From: Bacillus alkalicellulosilyticus
Lineage (GTDB): Bacteria > Bacillota > Bacilli > Bacillales > Bacillaceae_F
NCBI RefSeq assembly: GCF_002019795.1
Contig: NZ_KV917381.1
Coordinates: forward strand, 1,175,210-1,239,209
Direction of reading: 5' to 3'
Length of the DNA stretch: 64,000 bases
Part shown: in pieces, positions 32,363 through 41,328 of the stretch
Numbering within the stretch: position 1 is the stretch's first letter
Layout of the letters: each line of letters begins with the position of its first letter
Position numbers and translations under genes: made by a program
Notes under the pieces: model-generated
Told to the model about the DNA's origin: nothing
Database searches by the model: none
What the model saw: only the letters and a program-made list of their open reading frames with translations

Positions 32363-32525
32363 GAGGGTGGGACAAAAGGTTGTACTGAACCTTTTGTTCC
32401 ACCCTCTTAGCAATGAGCGAAACCGCCACCTTCTTTTTAAAGCCCGTTGCGAGTGGGTTTCTCACAACGGGCTTTGTGGCGAGTGAAGCCAGTGCAGATG
32501 TTTTAGCTAGTTCTGTCCCAGCCCC
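32363..32525 (-). repeat. Structured intergenic repeat, copy 1 (minus orientation)
   Basis: About 160 bp that reappear, inverted, at 56854-57012. It includes a terminator-like hairpin (GGGTGGGACAAAAGGTT facing AACCTTTTGTTCCACCCT) and a second module. Read on the minus strand, that module runs ACTGGCTTCACTCGCCAC, then stem AAGCCCGTTGTGA with loop GAAACCC and its complement, then GGTGGCGGTTTCGCTCATTGCT. The module is related to those at 42.3 and 45.9 kb. Confidence 0.85.
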
Positions 32526-32540
32526 ACCAAATTATACTTA

Positions 32541-32726
32541 TTATTTATCGTCATCCACATGATGGGGAGGCGTTTCTATTGGTAAATCTCTTGCTTCTTC
32601 AATTAGTCCAGAGTTGTTTTCCATACTAACCGTTCCTCCACCTAGCCCATCATCGATCATACGGTCTACATCCACAAAAAATTTCTCACGTCCATGATTT
32701 GAAGACTCCTTCTTTTTCTTTGGCAT
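32541..32726 (-). CDS. Small hydrophilic protein, 61 aa, unknown
   Basis: Starts MPKKKKESSNHGREKF, with AAAGGAGGGT well placed before this ATG; an upstream in-frame ATG at 32795 has none. The protein is basic at the N-terminus and acidic at the C-terminus, with DDGLGGGTVS in the middle and no hydrophobic segment. Size and composition recall small sporulation-associated proteins, but no family is recognised. Confidence 0.65.
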   Translation of the reverse strand: MPKKKKESSNHGREKFFVDVDRMIDDGLGGGTVSMENNSGLIEEARDLPIETPPHHVDDDK

Positions 32727-32859
32727 GCAACGACCCTCCTTTACCATGAATTGTCTCACGTAATCACGTTTATTATGCAGAAAAATGGCATTCACCTAAT
32801 GAAAAACAATGAATATAAATAGAAAAGGAAGTGGGCATTAAAAAGGAGAGAGAGTTTCT

Positions 32860-33513
32860 ATGGGCAAACATCATGTTCCGACTATCGGAGATTATTTACC
32901 AACGTTGACCGTTCGTACAACATTAGGGACGGTCACATTACCAGACGATTATCAAGGGCAGTGGTTTCTCTTATTTAGTCATCCTGGAGATTTTACGCCT
33001 GTATGTACAACTGAATTTGTATCTTATGCCTTGCATGAGAAACAATTCGAACAAATGAATTGTAAATTAATTGGACTTTCGATTGATTCAGTGTTCTCTC
33101 ATTTAAAATGGATTGAATGGATAAAAGACCGACTAGGTGTTTCAATATATTTCCCTGTTATTGCTGATGAACTTGGAAAAACAGCCAAACGACTAGGTAT
33201 GATTGGTTCAAGAGGGACGCAAACAGTTCGAACGGTGTATATCGTTGACCCAAAAGGGAAAATTCGTTTAAAACTACATTATCCCATGGAAGTGGGCAGA
33301 AATACGCAAGAGATATTGAGGTCATTGCATGCATTGCAAACGGCTGATGCAAAAAAAGCAGCGACACCAGCAAACTGGCCTGAAAATGAACTTTTTGGAG
33401 AACAGGTATTATTGGCACCACCAAGTACAGTGATGAATGCGCAAAAACGTGTAAAAGAAGCTGAGGAAAAAGGTTATCAGTGTATCGATTGGTGGCTGTG
33501 TAGTAAAGACTAA
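32860..33513 (+). CDS. 1-Cys peroxiredoxin (Prx6-like)
   Basis: A 217-residue AhpC/TSA-fold peroxidase. HPGDFTPVCTTEF holds the peroxidatic Cys and conserved Pro/Thr. The length, and a C-terminal dimerisation extension (ATPANWPENELFGEQVLLAPPS), fit the Prx6 group. A further cysteine lies near the C-terminus (YQCIDWWLC). It reduces hydrogen peroxide and organic peroxides in the cytoplasm. AAAGGAGAGAGAG precedes ATG 32860. Single-gene unit with terminator. Confidence 0.93.
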   Translation: MGKHHVPTIGDYLPTLTVRTTLGTVTLPDDYQGQWFLLFSHPGDFTPVCTTEFVSYALHEKQFEQMNCKLIGLSIDSVFSHLKWIEWIKDRLGVSIYFPVIADELGKTAKRLGMIGSRGTQTVRTVYIVDPKGKIRLKLHYPMEVGRNTQEILRSLHALQTADAKKAATPANWPENELFGEQVLLAPPSTVMNAQKRVKEAEEKGYQCIDWWLCSKD

Positions 33514-33553
33514 GAAATCCATTCAGATGAAATAACTATAACAGGGCACGTAA

Positions 33554-33598
33554 GAGGTCGTTGAAAAAGTTAAAAACCGAACTTTTTCAGTGACCTTG
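33554..33598. terminator. Terminator-like hairpin
   Basis: AGGTCGTTGAAAAAGTT pairs with AACTTTTTCAGTGACCT, between the peroxiredoxin gene and the convergent yheE gene. The T tail is poor on the plus strand. Confidence 0.65.
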
Positions 33599-33623
33599 CG
33601 GGGTTGCTCTTTGTCTATAAGCA

Positions 33624-33839
33624 TTAATGCTCTTCGTAAACATGGTATAGCATTAAGTCATGGATTTGTCCTTCGAGTGTCTTTTGTTCTTGTTCTGTTG
33701 GTGGCGTTACAAGCCAAGTAATGGACCCATTCATAAAATAAATGCCTTTAAAAGAGGTACCTTTATAAAAAAATGAAAATTCCCATTCTTTTCGTATTAA
33801 ATTATTTTTTAGCTCTTTCCACTGAAAGTGTGAAATCAT
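33624..33839 (-). CDS. yheE: YheE family protein
   Basis: A 71-residue protein starting MISHFQWKELKNN and ending QIHDLMLYHVYEEH, both strongly like B. subtilis YheE. GAGGTG lies 6 bases before ATG 33839; the ATG at 33857 overlaps that site. Function unknown. Its location at the end of the yheC/yheD cluster is conserved. Confidence 0.85.
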   Translation of the reverse strand: MISHFQWKELKNNLIRKEWEFSFFYKGTSFKGIYFMNGSITWLVTPPTEQEQKTLEGQIHDLMLYHVYEEH

Positions 33840-33905
33840 CAAATTCACCTCACTCATGTTATAGAACTACTGTACCGTAACTCTCGAATATAGGCTAGCC
33901 AAAAA

Positions 33906-33947
33906 TATAGAGTGAGTCAAAAGCATGCATTTTGACTCACTCCCTAT
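33906..33947. terminator. Terminator hairpin in the yhe cluster
   Basis: GAGTGAGTCAAAA-GCATGCA-TTTTGACTCACTC after the minus-strand gene cluster 33959-39489 and before yheE. Confidence 0.75.
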
Positions 33948-33958
33948 ACAATAAACTT

Positions 33959-34438
33959 TCACTCACCAGATGCCTCTTGTTTTGCGATGTCTTGTAAGTT
34001 CCAATTCCCGCCTCCAAACCAAAGTAACAGGTCCCCACACTTTTTATGTGAATAACCTAACCCCACTAAGCCGGCATTTAAAGCCGTTTTCACAAGAAGA
34101 GGAGAACGATAGGAGATTTTCAAGTAACAGACACCTAAGTCTTTTTTCATCGCCTTAATCAGCTTCGAACCAATTGCTGTTTGTTCATAATTTGGAGCAA
34201 TTAGCATCACAGAGTTTTTTTTTCCATAGTCGCTCAAAGCAAATGCAGCAATTATTTTCCCGTCCCAGTAGCTAATTTTTACAGCATTTCCCGGCTTACA
34301 TAGATGGCTCTTGCGAAGATGGTAAAGCCAGCTAAAACAATGGTCACTTTCATATCTCTTTTCATATCTTTTAACAAACTGAAGGAAGACCCTCCCGTAC
34401 TTTTCCCAATTGTCCGGAGTTAAATCAATGATTCTCAT
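33959..34438 (-). CDS. GNAT-like acetyltransferase in the yhe cluster
   Basis: A 159-residue protein with a beta-alpha organisation like N-acyltransferases: KISYWDGKIIAAFALSDYG, then YEQTAIGSKLIKAMKKDLG, which resembles the acetyl-CoA binding loop, and a C-terminal strand GYSHKKCGDLLLWFG. AAGGAG is 8 bases before ATG 34438. It ends a five-gene cluster with the ATP-grasp genes, 12 bases after the last of them. Possible modification of a spore or peptide component is inferred from position. Confidence 0.6.
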   Translation of the reverse strand: MRIIDLTPDNWEKYGRVFLQFVKRYEKRYESDHCFSWLYHLRKSHLCKPGNAVKISYWDGKIIAAFALSDYGKKNSVMLIAPNYEQTAIGSKLIKAMKKDLGVCYLKISYRSPLLVKTALNAGLVGLGYSHKKCGDLLLWFGGGNWNLQDIAKQEASGE

Positions 34439-34450
34439 AGCATTCACTCC

Positions 34451-35623
34451 TTAAAACTTACTTTTTTCGTAGAAAAGTTGTATCAAGTTTGTTAGGCCTT
34501 GCTGTTGAATGAAAGGTTCATCAAAAATCATCGGCTTTGAGTTCACTTCAAACAACCAGAGATGACCAGAGGTATCTCGACCAATGTCAAGAGAGAATTC
34601 ACCGATCTCGCCATATGCTTTACTAAGCATATCTCCCACCCGATATGAAATCGCTTCAAACCTTTGCCTATTTATTGGTGGAGATATCTGATAGGTGGAG
34701 AGAATTTCGCCCCCTTTAGGAACATGGGTCGTTATACTTTTTTCTCCAGCCGACCGAACGCCTATACCAGCAAGAGTCCAACTTCCTTGGAGCTGTTGAA
34801 CGTGAACGCGAAAATCATAGGGTTTGTTTGATATTGTATTGAGTGGTATCGCGCGTTGAAGCAAATATGGCGTGGTAGAAATTAGTTGTGAAACGGCCTT
34901 CCAAAGCCTAGGGAATGTAGAAAATTTACTACGGTACTGATTACCTAAACAAACAATTGAACCGCTTTCCTCCAACGTTATTTTAAATATCCCTGCGCCT
35001 TTATTTCCGTAAATCGGTTTTAAAAAGGCGGTCTTTTCGATTTCTAAAAATCTTTGAAATGGTTGCTCATCGGAGACGTGAATGGTTTCAGGTAAAAATT
35101 GTGAAAGCCACTCATCCCCTTTTAAAAGACAATACGTATCCCACTTTGTAAAGAAGTGTGGATTAAAAAAAGGGATGTTCTCTTGAGAAATAGCAGAAAA
35201 GAAATGTTGCATCTCTGTTTTCTGTTCTTTTTTTATCGTTGGTACACGATTATAAATAACATCTGGACGTGGGAACGAAGCTTGAATCCAAGAAGCGGTA
35301 TGAGCGCAATAAAAGTACCCTTTAACCGCATTTGCTTCCCAGCCAGATGGAGTAAATACAACAGGAAGTCCACCTTTTTCCTGAAGTTTTTGGTGGATGC
35401 GCTTAAACGTTTCCTCATTTCCGGCGAACGGTTTTTCGGTATGCTCAGAAGTGAGAAGCCCGACTACTGGTCCTAGCTTTTTATTTTTTACTTTCATGTT
35501 GTACGAGTCGACATGCTCTGATAAAGGCAAAACAGGGAGGGGGAGAGAGTTACTCCCCCAAACTAGCTTTGTTTCTGATAGTAATCCAAAACGCTTTTGT
35601 TTACGGTCGAAATACACATTCAT
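34451..35623 (-). CDS. YheC/YheD family ATP-grasp protein, paralogue 4 (YheC-like)
   Basis: A 390-residue protein of the endospore coat-associated YheC/D family. Motifs include VIYNRVPT, PHFFTKWDTYCLL, the ATP-grasp lysine in KPIYGNKGAGIFKI, YDFRVHVQ, and the metal site LWLFEVNSKPMIF. The fold joins a carboxylate to an amine or thiol using ATP; the spore substrate is unknown. It overlaps the previous gene by 4 bases (ATGA-type coupling). Confidence 0.85.
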   Translation of the reverse strand: MNVYFDRKQKRFGLLSETKLVWGSNSLPLPVLPLSEHVDSYNMKVKNKKLGPVVGLLTSEHTEKPFAGNEETFKRIHQKLQEKGGLPVVFTPSGWEANAVKGYFYCAHTASWIQASFPRPDVIYNRVPTIKKEQKTEMQHFFSAISQENIPFFNPHFFTKWDTYCLLKGDEWLSQFLPETIHVSDEQPFQRFLEIEKTAFLKPIYGNKGAGIFKITLEESGSIVCLGNQYRSKFSTFPRLWKAVSQLISTTPYLLQRAIPLNTISNKPYDFRVHVQQLQGSWTLAGIGVRSAGEKSITTHVPKGGEILSTYQISPPINRQRFEAISYRVGDMLSKAYGEIGEFSLDIGRDTSGHLWLFEVNSKPMIFDEPFIQQQGLTNLIQLFYEKSKF

Positions 35624-36999
35624 GATTGAAACAGACGGGTTGGTTTTGTTATTGATTCTTTGGCTAAATATAAAGCATAGGCAAGCGGTAAGCGTCTGGA
35701 TAAAAAGTCATCGTAGCGCATTTTTTCATGCTTAAAAATCGTTCTTCCAGGTTTTGAATTTGCTTCAAACATCCAAATCGCACCATGTTTATCGATTCCT
35801 AAATCAAACCCTATTTCACCAATGAAACCGTCAATGACTTGGTCAAGATATTCACTAAGCAGTAAGGCTGTGCTTTTTAAATCTTCTAGCTGTTGTTTCG
35901 TAATATGAGCTTCCTGAAGAGCTTCTGACACACTTTTCACTTCGCCGCCACTCTTAATGTGTGTCGTAACGCTCCCAATTCCAGCAATTTTGGCAGCTAA
36001 CGCACTGATTTGCCATTTTCCAGATTCATCTTTATTGGTGTGAATGCGAAAGTCAACTGGATTGTTCTTAAATTTCAACAAATGGATGCCTTGTTGAGCG
36101 ATAATGTTATCCATTCCATTTGGGAATTGGTCTCGTATTAATCGTGTTAAATTTGAATACCGTCTTAACCGGTTTTGCTCTTCTGTACGGAAACGGCAAT
36201 AGTAGTAAGGGTCATCCTTTAATTTAATAATTTGGTGAATCCCAATTCCTAGACTTCCATTCGCAGGCTTACAATACACATGGTGGTGTTTTTCAAGCAA
36301 GTCATTAATGTTATCTATTGTTGGGTTTATGATGCTTTCAGGCATGTAATTTGCTGTTTCTTCAATTTTAATTAGCTTCTCATGTACTTCCCATTTGTTG
36401 AAAAATCCTGGATTGAACCATGGGATTAAATAGTCTTTTTGGAACGTAGATTTAATGTTGGAAAATGTTTCAAGACTTTCTGTTTTTCGATTTGGCAATC
36501 TATCATAAATCACATTTGGAAATGGAACAGTTACTTGTTTCCATCCAGACTCTGTATAGAAGTAACCTTGTATCGTTGCTGTTTCCCAATCAATGTGATG
36601 ATGACCAAACACAAAATAATAGGAACCTACTTTTCTTTCAGCTAGTAAAAGCTTAGCAAAGAACAATGACCGATCCCCAAGAGGGCGCAACGAAGAATTC
36701 ACAAAACCTGCTGTGAAAATCCCTACTAAAGGTCCGACAAAAATCGTAGCATCACTCTCGAAAATATACACGACTTGCTCATGAGGAATTCCAAGTTCAT
36801 CCCAACAGTCACTTGAAATCATGTATTCTTCCTTCATTTCAGGATGAGGGGCCACATTACATGAAACCGTTTTTGAGCCAAATGAAAGTTCTCTAGGAAA
36901 CTCTCCTTTTTTTAGCCATTGTCGAAACTGCTTTTCTGGTACAAAAAGCATTCCTTTTTTTTCATTTGTTTTTCTTAATTGTAGAGGCTTCATTCCCAT
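35620..36999 (-). CDS. YheC/YheD family ATP-grasp protein, paralogue 3 (YheD-like)
   Basis: A 459-residue member with an extra N-terminal domain of about 120 residues (MKPLQLRKTNEKKG start, ending near VYIFESDATIFVGPLVG) that is also present in YheD. ATP-grasp features follow: CKPANGSLGIGIHQI, VDFRIHTNKD, and IWMFEANSKPGRTIF. It starts one base after the upstream paralogue ends. Confidence 0.85.
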   Translation of the reverse strand: MGMKPLQLRKTNEKKGMLFVPEKQFRQWLKKGEFPRELSFGSKTVSCNVAPHPEMKEEYMISSDCWDELGIPHEQVVYIFESDATIFVGPLVGIFTAGFVNSSLRPLGDRSLFFAKLLLAERKVGSYYFVFGHHHIDWETATIQGYFYTESGWKQVTVPFPNVIYDRLPNRKTESLETFSNIKSTFQKDYLIPWFNPGFFNKWEVHEKLIKIEETANYMPESIINPTIDNINDLLEKHHHVYCKPANGSLGIGIHQIIKLKDDPYYYCRFRTEEQNRLRRYSNLTRLIRDQFPNGMDNIIAQQGIHLLKFKNNPVDFRIHTNKDESGKWQISALAAKIAGIGSVTTHIKSGGEVKSVSEALQEAHITKQQLEDLKSTALLLSEYLDQVIDGFIGEIGFDLGIDKHGAIWMFEANSKPGRTIFKHEKMRYDDFLSRRLPLAYALYLAKESITKPTRLFQS

Positions 37000-37000
37000 T

Positions 37001-38077
37001 TTAGTTCACTCCTCGATATATCAGTCTTTCCTTTTGATTACTAACAAATAGGCTATATTGCAATAGATTACTTGCATACTTTTTAAGTGTATTGTTTGAG
37101 TTGGAATAAAGTATTTTTCGTCCTGGCTTGGAATTCACTTCAAGGATCCAAGGTTTTTGGTCATCGTCGATTCCAATATCAATACCTATTTCAAATAATG
37201 GTAGAAAGTGCTCTTCTAAAAGTTGTGGAACAAGACGTTGTATCAGCGTTAGATTTTCAATGCACTGTTGTTGTTTTTCTTTTGCCCAGTTTGAGATAAA
37301 GGAGTCAAAGGTCATGAGCGAACCACCTTGGGCAAGATTTGATAAAAAAGGATGATGTTTGTTTATTCGGACAGCTTTTGCTGATTCTATCCACGTTCCG
37401 TTGCTGTTTTTATTTACATACATTCTAAGGTCAAACGGATGATTGTCATGAGTTTTCAACGGTAAAAATGGTTGAATCAAGTAAGTGTAGCCGATTTGTT
37501 TTCTTTCATACCATTGTTTCAATGAGAATTCATTAGCTTTCATGGTCATGCCTGTTTGTTGACTTTGTTTTAAGACAACCATTGTATCCTCGTTTTTTTC
37601 GATGACATAGATTCCTTTCCCTTGAGCACCTGATAGAGGTTTTATGATGCATTTTTTATGCCTTCCAAGGAATGAAACAATATCGTCAAAGGATTTAATT
37701 TGTTCCGTTTCAGGCAAAACCGAATGCAATGTTGGATGTCCTCGAAGTGCTTTATATACCTCCCATTTGTTTGGTAACCCGTAGCCAATAAAAGGAATCA
37801 TTTTTTTAAGATTAGCTACAAGTGGTAGAGTTTTGCTTTTATCGGTGATATGGTAACAACGGTCATAAATAATGTCAGGTAAAGGCAAGGCTGCGTTTAT
37901 CCAACTTGCCAAGTCATGATGATAATATTGGCCTTGAATCATTGCTTTTTTGATTGAAACATCCTTTGGTGTGAAACGACAAATCTGTATGTCATATGCT
38001 TTTGCTTGTATGGCAAGCTCCTGAATGAGTAACGTTTCTTGGTTGCGATGAGTAAGTAAGACGCCTAGAGAAATCAT
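37001..38077 (-). CDS. yheC: YheC family ATP-grasp protein, paralogue 2
   Basis: A 358-residue protein of YheC length, lacking the N-terminal domain of the YheD type. It has DIIYDRCYH, KPLSGAQGKGIYVI, FDLRMYVNKN and PWILEVNSKPGRKIL. It overlaps the preceding gene by 4 bases. In B. subtilis yheC sits beside yheD in this location. Confidence 0.85.
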   Translation of the reverse strand: MISLGVLLTHRNQETLLIQELAIQAKAYDIQICRFTPKDVSIKKAMIQGQYYHHDLASWINAALPLPDIIYDRCYHITDKSKTLPLVANLKKMIPFIGYGLPNKWEVYKALRGHPTLHSVLPETEQIKSFDDIVSFLGRHKKCIIKPLSGAQGKGIYVIEKNEDTMVVLKQSQQTGMTMKANEFSLKQWYERKQIGYTYLIQPFLPLKTHDNHPFDLRMYVNKNSNGTWIESAKAVRINKHHPFLSNLAQGGSLMTFDSFISNWAKEKQQQCIENLTLIQRLVPQLLEEHFLPLFEIGIDIGIDDDQKPWILEVNSKPGRKILYSNSNNTLKKYASNLLQYSLFVSNQKERLIYRGVN

Positions 38078-39489
38078 GACTCAACCTCATGGAGTTCTTT
38101 TGGATTTTCATTTGGTTCCTGTAAATAAGGAAACTGACTTAAATAATAGGCAAAATGAACAAGAGACTTTGCCGATGGTCTAATTGTTTGCTCGGAGTCA
38201 ACACCAGTATATTGTTTTGATGGTTTTGTATTGATTTCGATGATCCAAGGTAAACCATCAGAAGCAACTCCTATATCTACACCAAATTCCCCATATACGC
38301 CATTGTCAAAGGATTCAAGAAGAGATGAGCATTCCAATGCAAGTTCTATCATTGCTTTTTTAAGTTTCTTAGCATCTTCTTTTGAATCTATTTTTTCTAG
38401 AAGGTCTTCCACTGAATACATTTGCCCTCCTTGAGAGACATTGGATACAAACTTATCTTGTGGTGACACTCGACCAACTGCCGAGCTCACCTTCCACTTC
38501 CCGTGAATATCTCGAATGCAAAGGATACGAAAATCCAAAGCCTTTCCTTGTAATGTCGTAATATCAATTCCTTGTTGGATGAGATAACTCCGTTTTTTTA
38601 TCCTTTTTTTAAGTGCGACAAAAAGCTGAAGGGCAGAAGTGAATTGTAATTCTTCCGTTGGCGATAAAGATGAATACCGTAAACAATAAACTCCTTGTTT
38701 TTGAATGACACGGAAGATGCCTTTTCCTTGGCTTCCATGGATTGGTTTTATAAATAATGTGTCATGAGTTTCTAGCATCTCTTCTAATGAAGCTAAATCA
38801 TTGAACAAACGAGTCTCTGGTAAATGGGGGTGAAGCTCTTTATGATTTTGGATGGCTTCATAGCTTTCCCACTTTGAAAGAAAACGAGAATTAAATATCG
38901 GGATTGATAATTCTTCTAATTTTTCAAAGAAATTTTGGGTAAGCATACTTTCCTCGATTTGTCGTGAACCAATTCGGTTATATACTACATCCGGAAATGG
39001 GACTTCGACTTCTTTCCATTCCCCGTTGACATATATGGAAGCTACGAGTGGTTCCTGTGTTGTTTGTTCCAATGTAATTACGTAATACAAAAGACAATTA
39101 CGGTTGGCATAATGGGCCATTTCTTCACAAAATGAAGTCATTGAACCAAATCGGTTCTCCCCCTTACTAAAAGTTTGCACCAATACAGCGAAAACAGGAC
39201 CAACGACCACCGTATTCCGGTCTTTATGGTAGGCAATCCTTATGCGAGAGGGTGAAGGTATTTTAAGTTCTTGAAATACGTGTGTTGATGCTTCTAACAC
39301 AAAGTCTTCGTCTTCTTCATCATGTAGAAGTGGGACACACTCAGCCTCTACCTCATGATTCCCGCAACGGAACACCACTGTTTGGTGATAAGGAATATCC
39401 CAATGCTTCATTAATAGTGGGGGTAACCTTATTTCTGTTGTTGGAATTTCATCATTTTGTTGACATGTAATCAATTGTATTCGTGCCAT
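38074..39489 (-). CDS. yheD: YheD family ATP-grasp protein, paralogue 1
   Basis: A 471-residue protein with the N-terminal YheD domain (MARIQLITCQQNDE start) and ATP-grasp core: DVVYNRIGS, FIKPIHGSQGKGIF, LDFRILCIRD and PWIIEINTKPSKQYT. ATG 39489 follows GAGGAAGGG; TTG 39516 is less likely. It is the first gene of the operon, divergent from yheB. B. subtilis YheD is a spore coat-associated protein under sigma-E control; similar timing is likely here. Confidence 0.87.
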   Translation of the reverse strand: MARIQLITCQQNDEIPTTEIRLPPLLMKHWDIPYHQTVVFRCGNHEVEAECVPLLHDEEDEDFVLEASTHVFQELKIPSPSRIRIAYHKDRNTVVVGPVFAVLVQTFSKGENRFGSMTSFCEEMAHYANRNCLLYYVITLEQTTQEPLVASIYVNGEWKEVEVPFPDVVYNRIGSRQIEESMLTQNFFEKLEELSIPIFNSRFLSKWESYEAIQNHKELHPHLPETRLFNDLASLEEMLETHDTLFIKPIHGSQGKGIFRVIQKQGVYCLRYSSLSPTEELQFTSALQLFVALKKRIKKRSYLIQQGIDITTLQGKALDFRILCIRDIHGKWKVSSAVGRVSPQDKFVSNVSQGGQMYSVEDLLEKIDSKEDAKKLKKAMIELALECSSLLESFDNGVYGEFGVDIGVASDGLPWIIEINTKPSKQYTGVDSEQTIRPSAKSLVHFAYYLSQFPYLQEPNENPKELHEVES

Positions 39490-39659
39490 TTTCCCTTCCT
39501 CGTTTCTAGGTAACAATAATCTGTTAACTTTGAATAGCTTTTCAAAACGAATAAAGTTGTTTAGAATAAGCTCATATTGCTTATAAATAGGCAGGTGCTG
39601 ATAGCGTATACTATGTGAATCGATGGTAAGTTGTGAATGTTAAAAGAGGAGGCCATTTC

Positions 39660-40799
39660 GTGGATATTTTCATACTTTTACTGTTAATGATTTTTATTGG
39701 AGCAGCCATTGGGGGAATTACTAATTCTCTAGCGATAAAAATGTTGTTTCGACCGTATCGCCCTTTATACCTCGGTCGTTGGCAAGTTCCTTTTACTCCA
39801 GGATTAATTCCTAAAAGAAGAGAGGAATTAGCTGAACAATTAGGGAGAATGGTGGTAACACACTTATTAACTGCAGAAGGGATACAAAAGAAACTAAGCG
39901 ACTCTTCTTTTCAAAAAGAGGTAGTCCAATGGCTTCAGAGGGAAGCGAGGACTGTCATTCATAGTGACCATACAATAGAACAGGTTGCTTCTGATTTGTT
40001 CAGTGTCGACAGTCTACATCATATAGCTGAAGCAAAAACAGAACAGATAATTAGAGAAAAAATCGTAGAACTAAAAATAAAACATGCAGATATGCAGCTA
40101 TCAGAAGTAGTCCCTTCAGTGTGGCAAGATAAAATGGAAGCTCAAATCCCTGAATTAGCCCAACTGATTGTGACAAAGGCTGAACAATATTTTCAAAGCA
40201 GTGAAGGGAAACAAAGACTGACGGTTATGATTGATCGGTTTCTAGTTGGTAAGGGAACACTTGGTAACATGATATCGATGTTTTTAGGACAAGACCGATT
40301 AGTTGATAAAGTCCAGCCTGAAATCATTAAATTTTTGCAAGATAAAGGTTCAAAAGCACTAATTGAAACGTTGCTACAAAAAGAATGGACAAGAATAAAG
40401 GAAAAAAAGGCATCAACATTTTATTCATTTCTGGACACAGATGAAATGGTATCTATTATCAACAATCTAGTCATTACGAATATTCCTGTGTACCGTTGGA
40501 TCCAACAACCACTGAATCAATGGGCACCGGCTTTTGAAAAACAACTAGTTGATGATTTAGCTCCAAAGCTTGTCAGTTGGCTCGGAGGCTCAGTTGCGAA
40601 CCGAGTTGAAATCCTTTTACAAACACTTCATTTAGAAGAAGTTATTAAGTCGCAAGTAGAGACGTTTGCCGTTGAAAGACTTGAAGAACTTGTGCTCTCC
40701 ATTTCTAGGAAAGAATTTAAAATGATCACCTATTTAGGAGCTCTGCTCGGGGGGGGGATCGGATTAATTCAAGGACTTATTGTTCTATTTATCCTTTAA
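39660..40799 (+). CDS. yheB: DUF445 family membrane protein YheB
   Basis: A 379-residue protein with a membrane segment at each end (residues 2-22 and about 358-379) and a long helical middle. The signature GGITNSLAIKMLFRPYRPLYLGRWQVPFTPGLIPKRR (in parts) is that of DUF445/YheB. GTG 39660 follows AGAGGAGG; GTG 39633 precedes the ribosome site. Function unknown. The position, divergent from yheD and ahead of yheA, is conserved in bacilli. Confidence 0.9.
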   Translation: MDIFILLLLMIFIGAAIGGITNSLAIKMLFRPYRPLYLGRWQVPFTPGLIPKRREELAEQLGRMVVTHLLTAEGIQKKLSDSSFQKEVVQWLQREARTVIHSDHTIEQVASDLFSVDSLHHIAEAKTEQIIREKIVELKIKHADMQLSEVVPSVWQDKMEAQIPELAQLIVTKAEQYFQSSEGKQRLTVMIDRFLVGKGTLGNMISMFLGQDRLVDKVQPEIIKFLQDKGSKALIETLLQKEWTRIKEKKASTFYSFLDTDEMVSIINNLVITNIPVYRWIQQPLNQWAPAFEKQLVDDLAPKLVSWLGGSVANRVEILLQTLHLEEVIKSQVETFAVERLEELVLSISRKEFKMITYLGALLGGGIGLIQGLIVLFIL

Positions 40800-40873
40800 A
40801 AAAAGGCTATTAGATGAAATTGATGTTAGAACATGGTATAGTCTTCAATGACTATAAATTAAGGAGGCATTTG

Positions 40874-41221
40874 ATGTCTAATATGTATGATAAGGCTCAT
40901 GAGCTAGGAAATTTATTAAGAGAAAGTGAAGAATTTAAAGGGTTAAAAGCACTTTATGAAGAGATCCAGCAAGATGAGGTAGCAAACCGTCTACTAGAAA
41001 ACTTCCGAAACCTTCAGTTAGAGCTTCAACAAAAGCAAATGCAAGGCATTCAGATTACCGAAGAAGAAGCGGTACAAGCTCAACAGCAATTTGAAATCGT
41101 CCAACAACATGCATTGATTTCAAAATTAATGGAAGCTGAGCAACGTTTAAGTGTGATTGTAAGTGATGTTAGTCGTATTATTACAGAGCCGTTAGAAGAG
41201 TTATACGGTACTCCTAAATAA
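40874..41221 (+). CDS. yheA: YlbF/YmcA family protein YheA
   Basis: A 115-residue helical protein (MSNMYDKAHELGNLLRESEEFKG, in parts) of the YlbF/YmcA/YheA family. Relatives YlbF, YmcA and YaaT act with RNase Y in mRNA turnover and development in B. subtilis; YheA itself is less studied. TAAGGAGG lies before ATG 40874. It follows yheB after 74 bases. Confidence 0.9.
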   Translation: MSNMYDKAHELGNLLRESEEFKGLKALYEEIQQDEVANRLLENFRNLQLELQQKQMQGIQITEEEAVQAQQQFEIVQQHALISKLMEAEQRLSVIVSDVSRIITEPLEELYGTPK

Positions 41222-41328
41222 GATAGACTTGTGTTCTAATTGCATCCCCCTCTTCATAGTCTTTAGTATAATACTTCACGTGGTTGGCGAGCTGTTAATT
41301 ACGTATGACTATGAAAAGGGGGATCATT

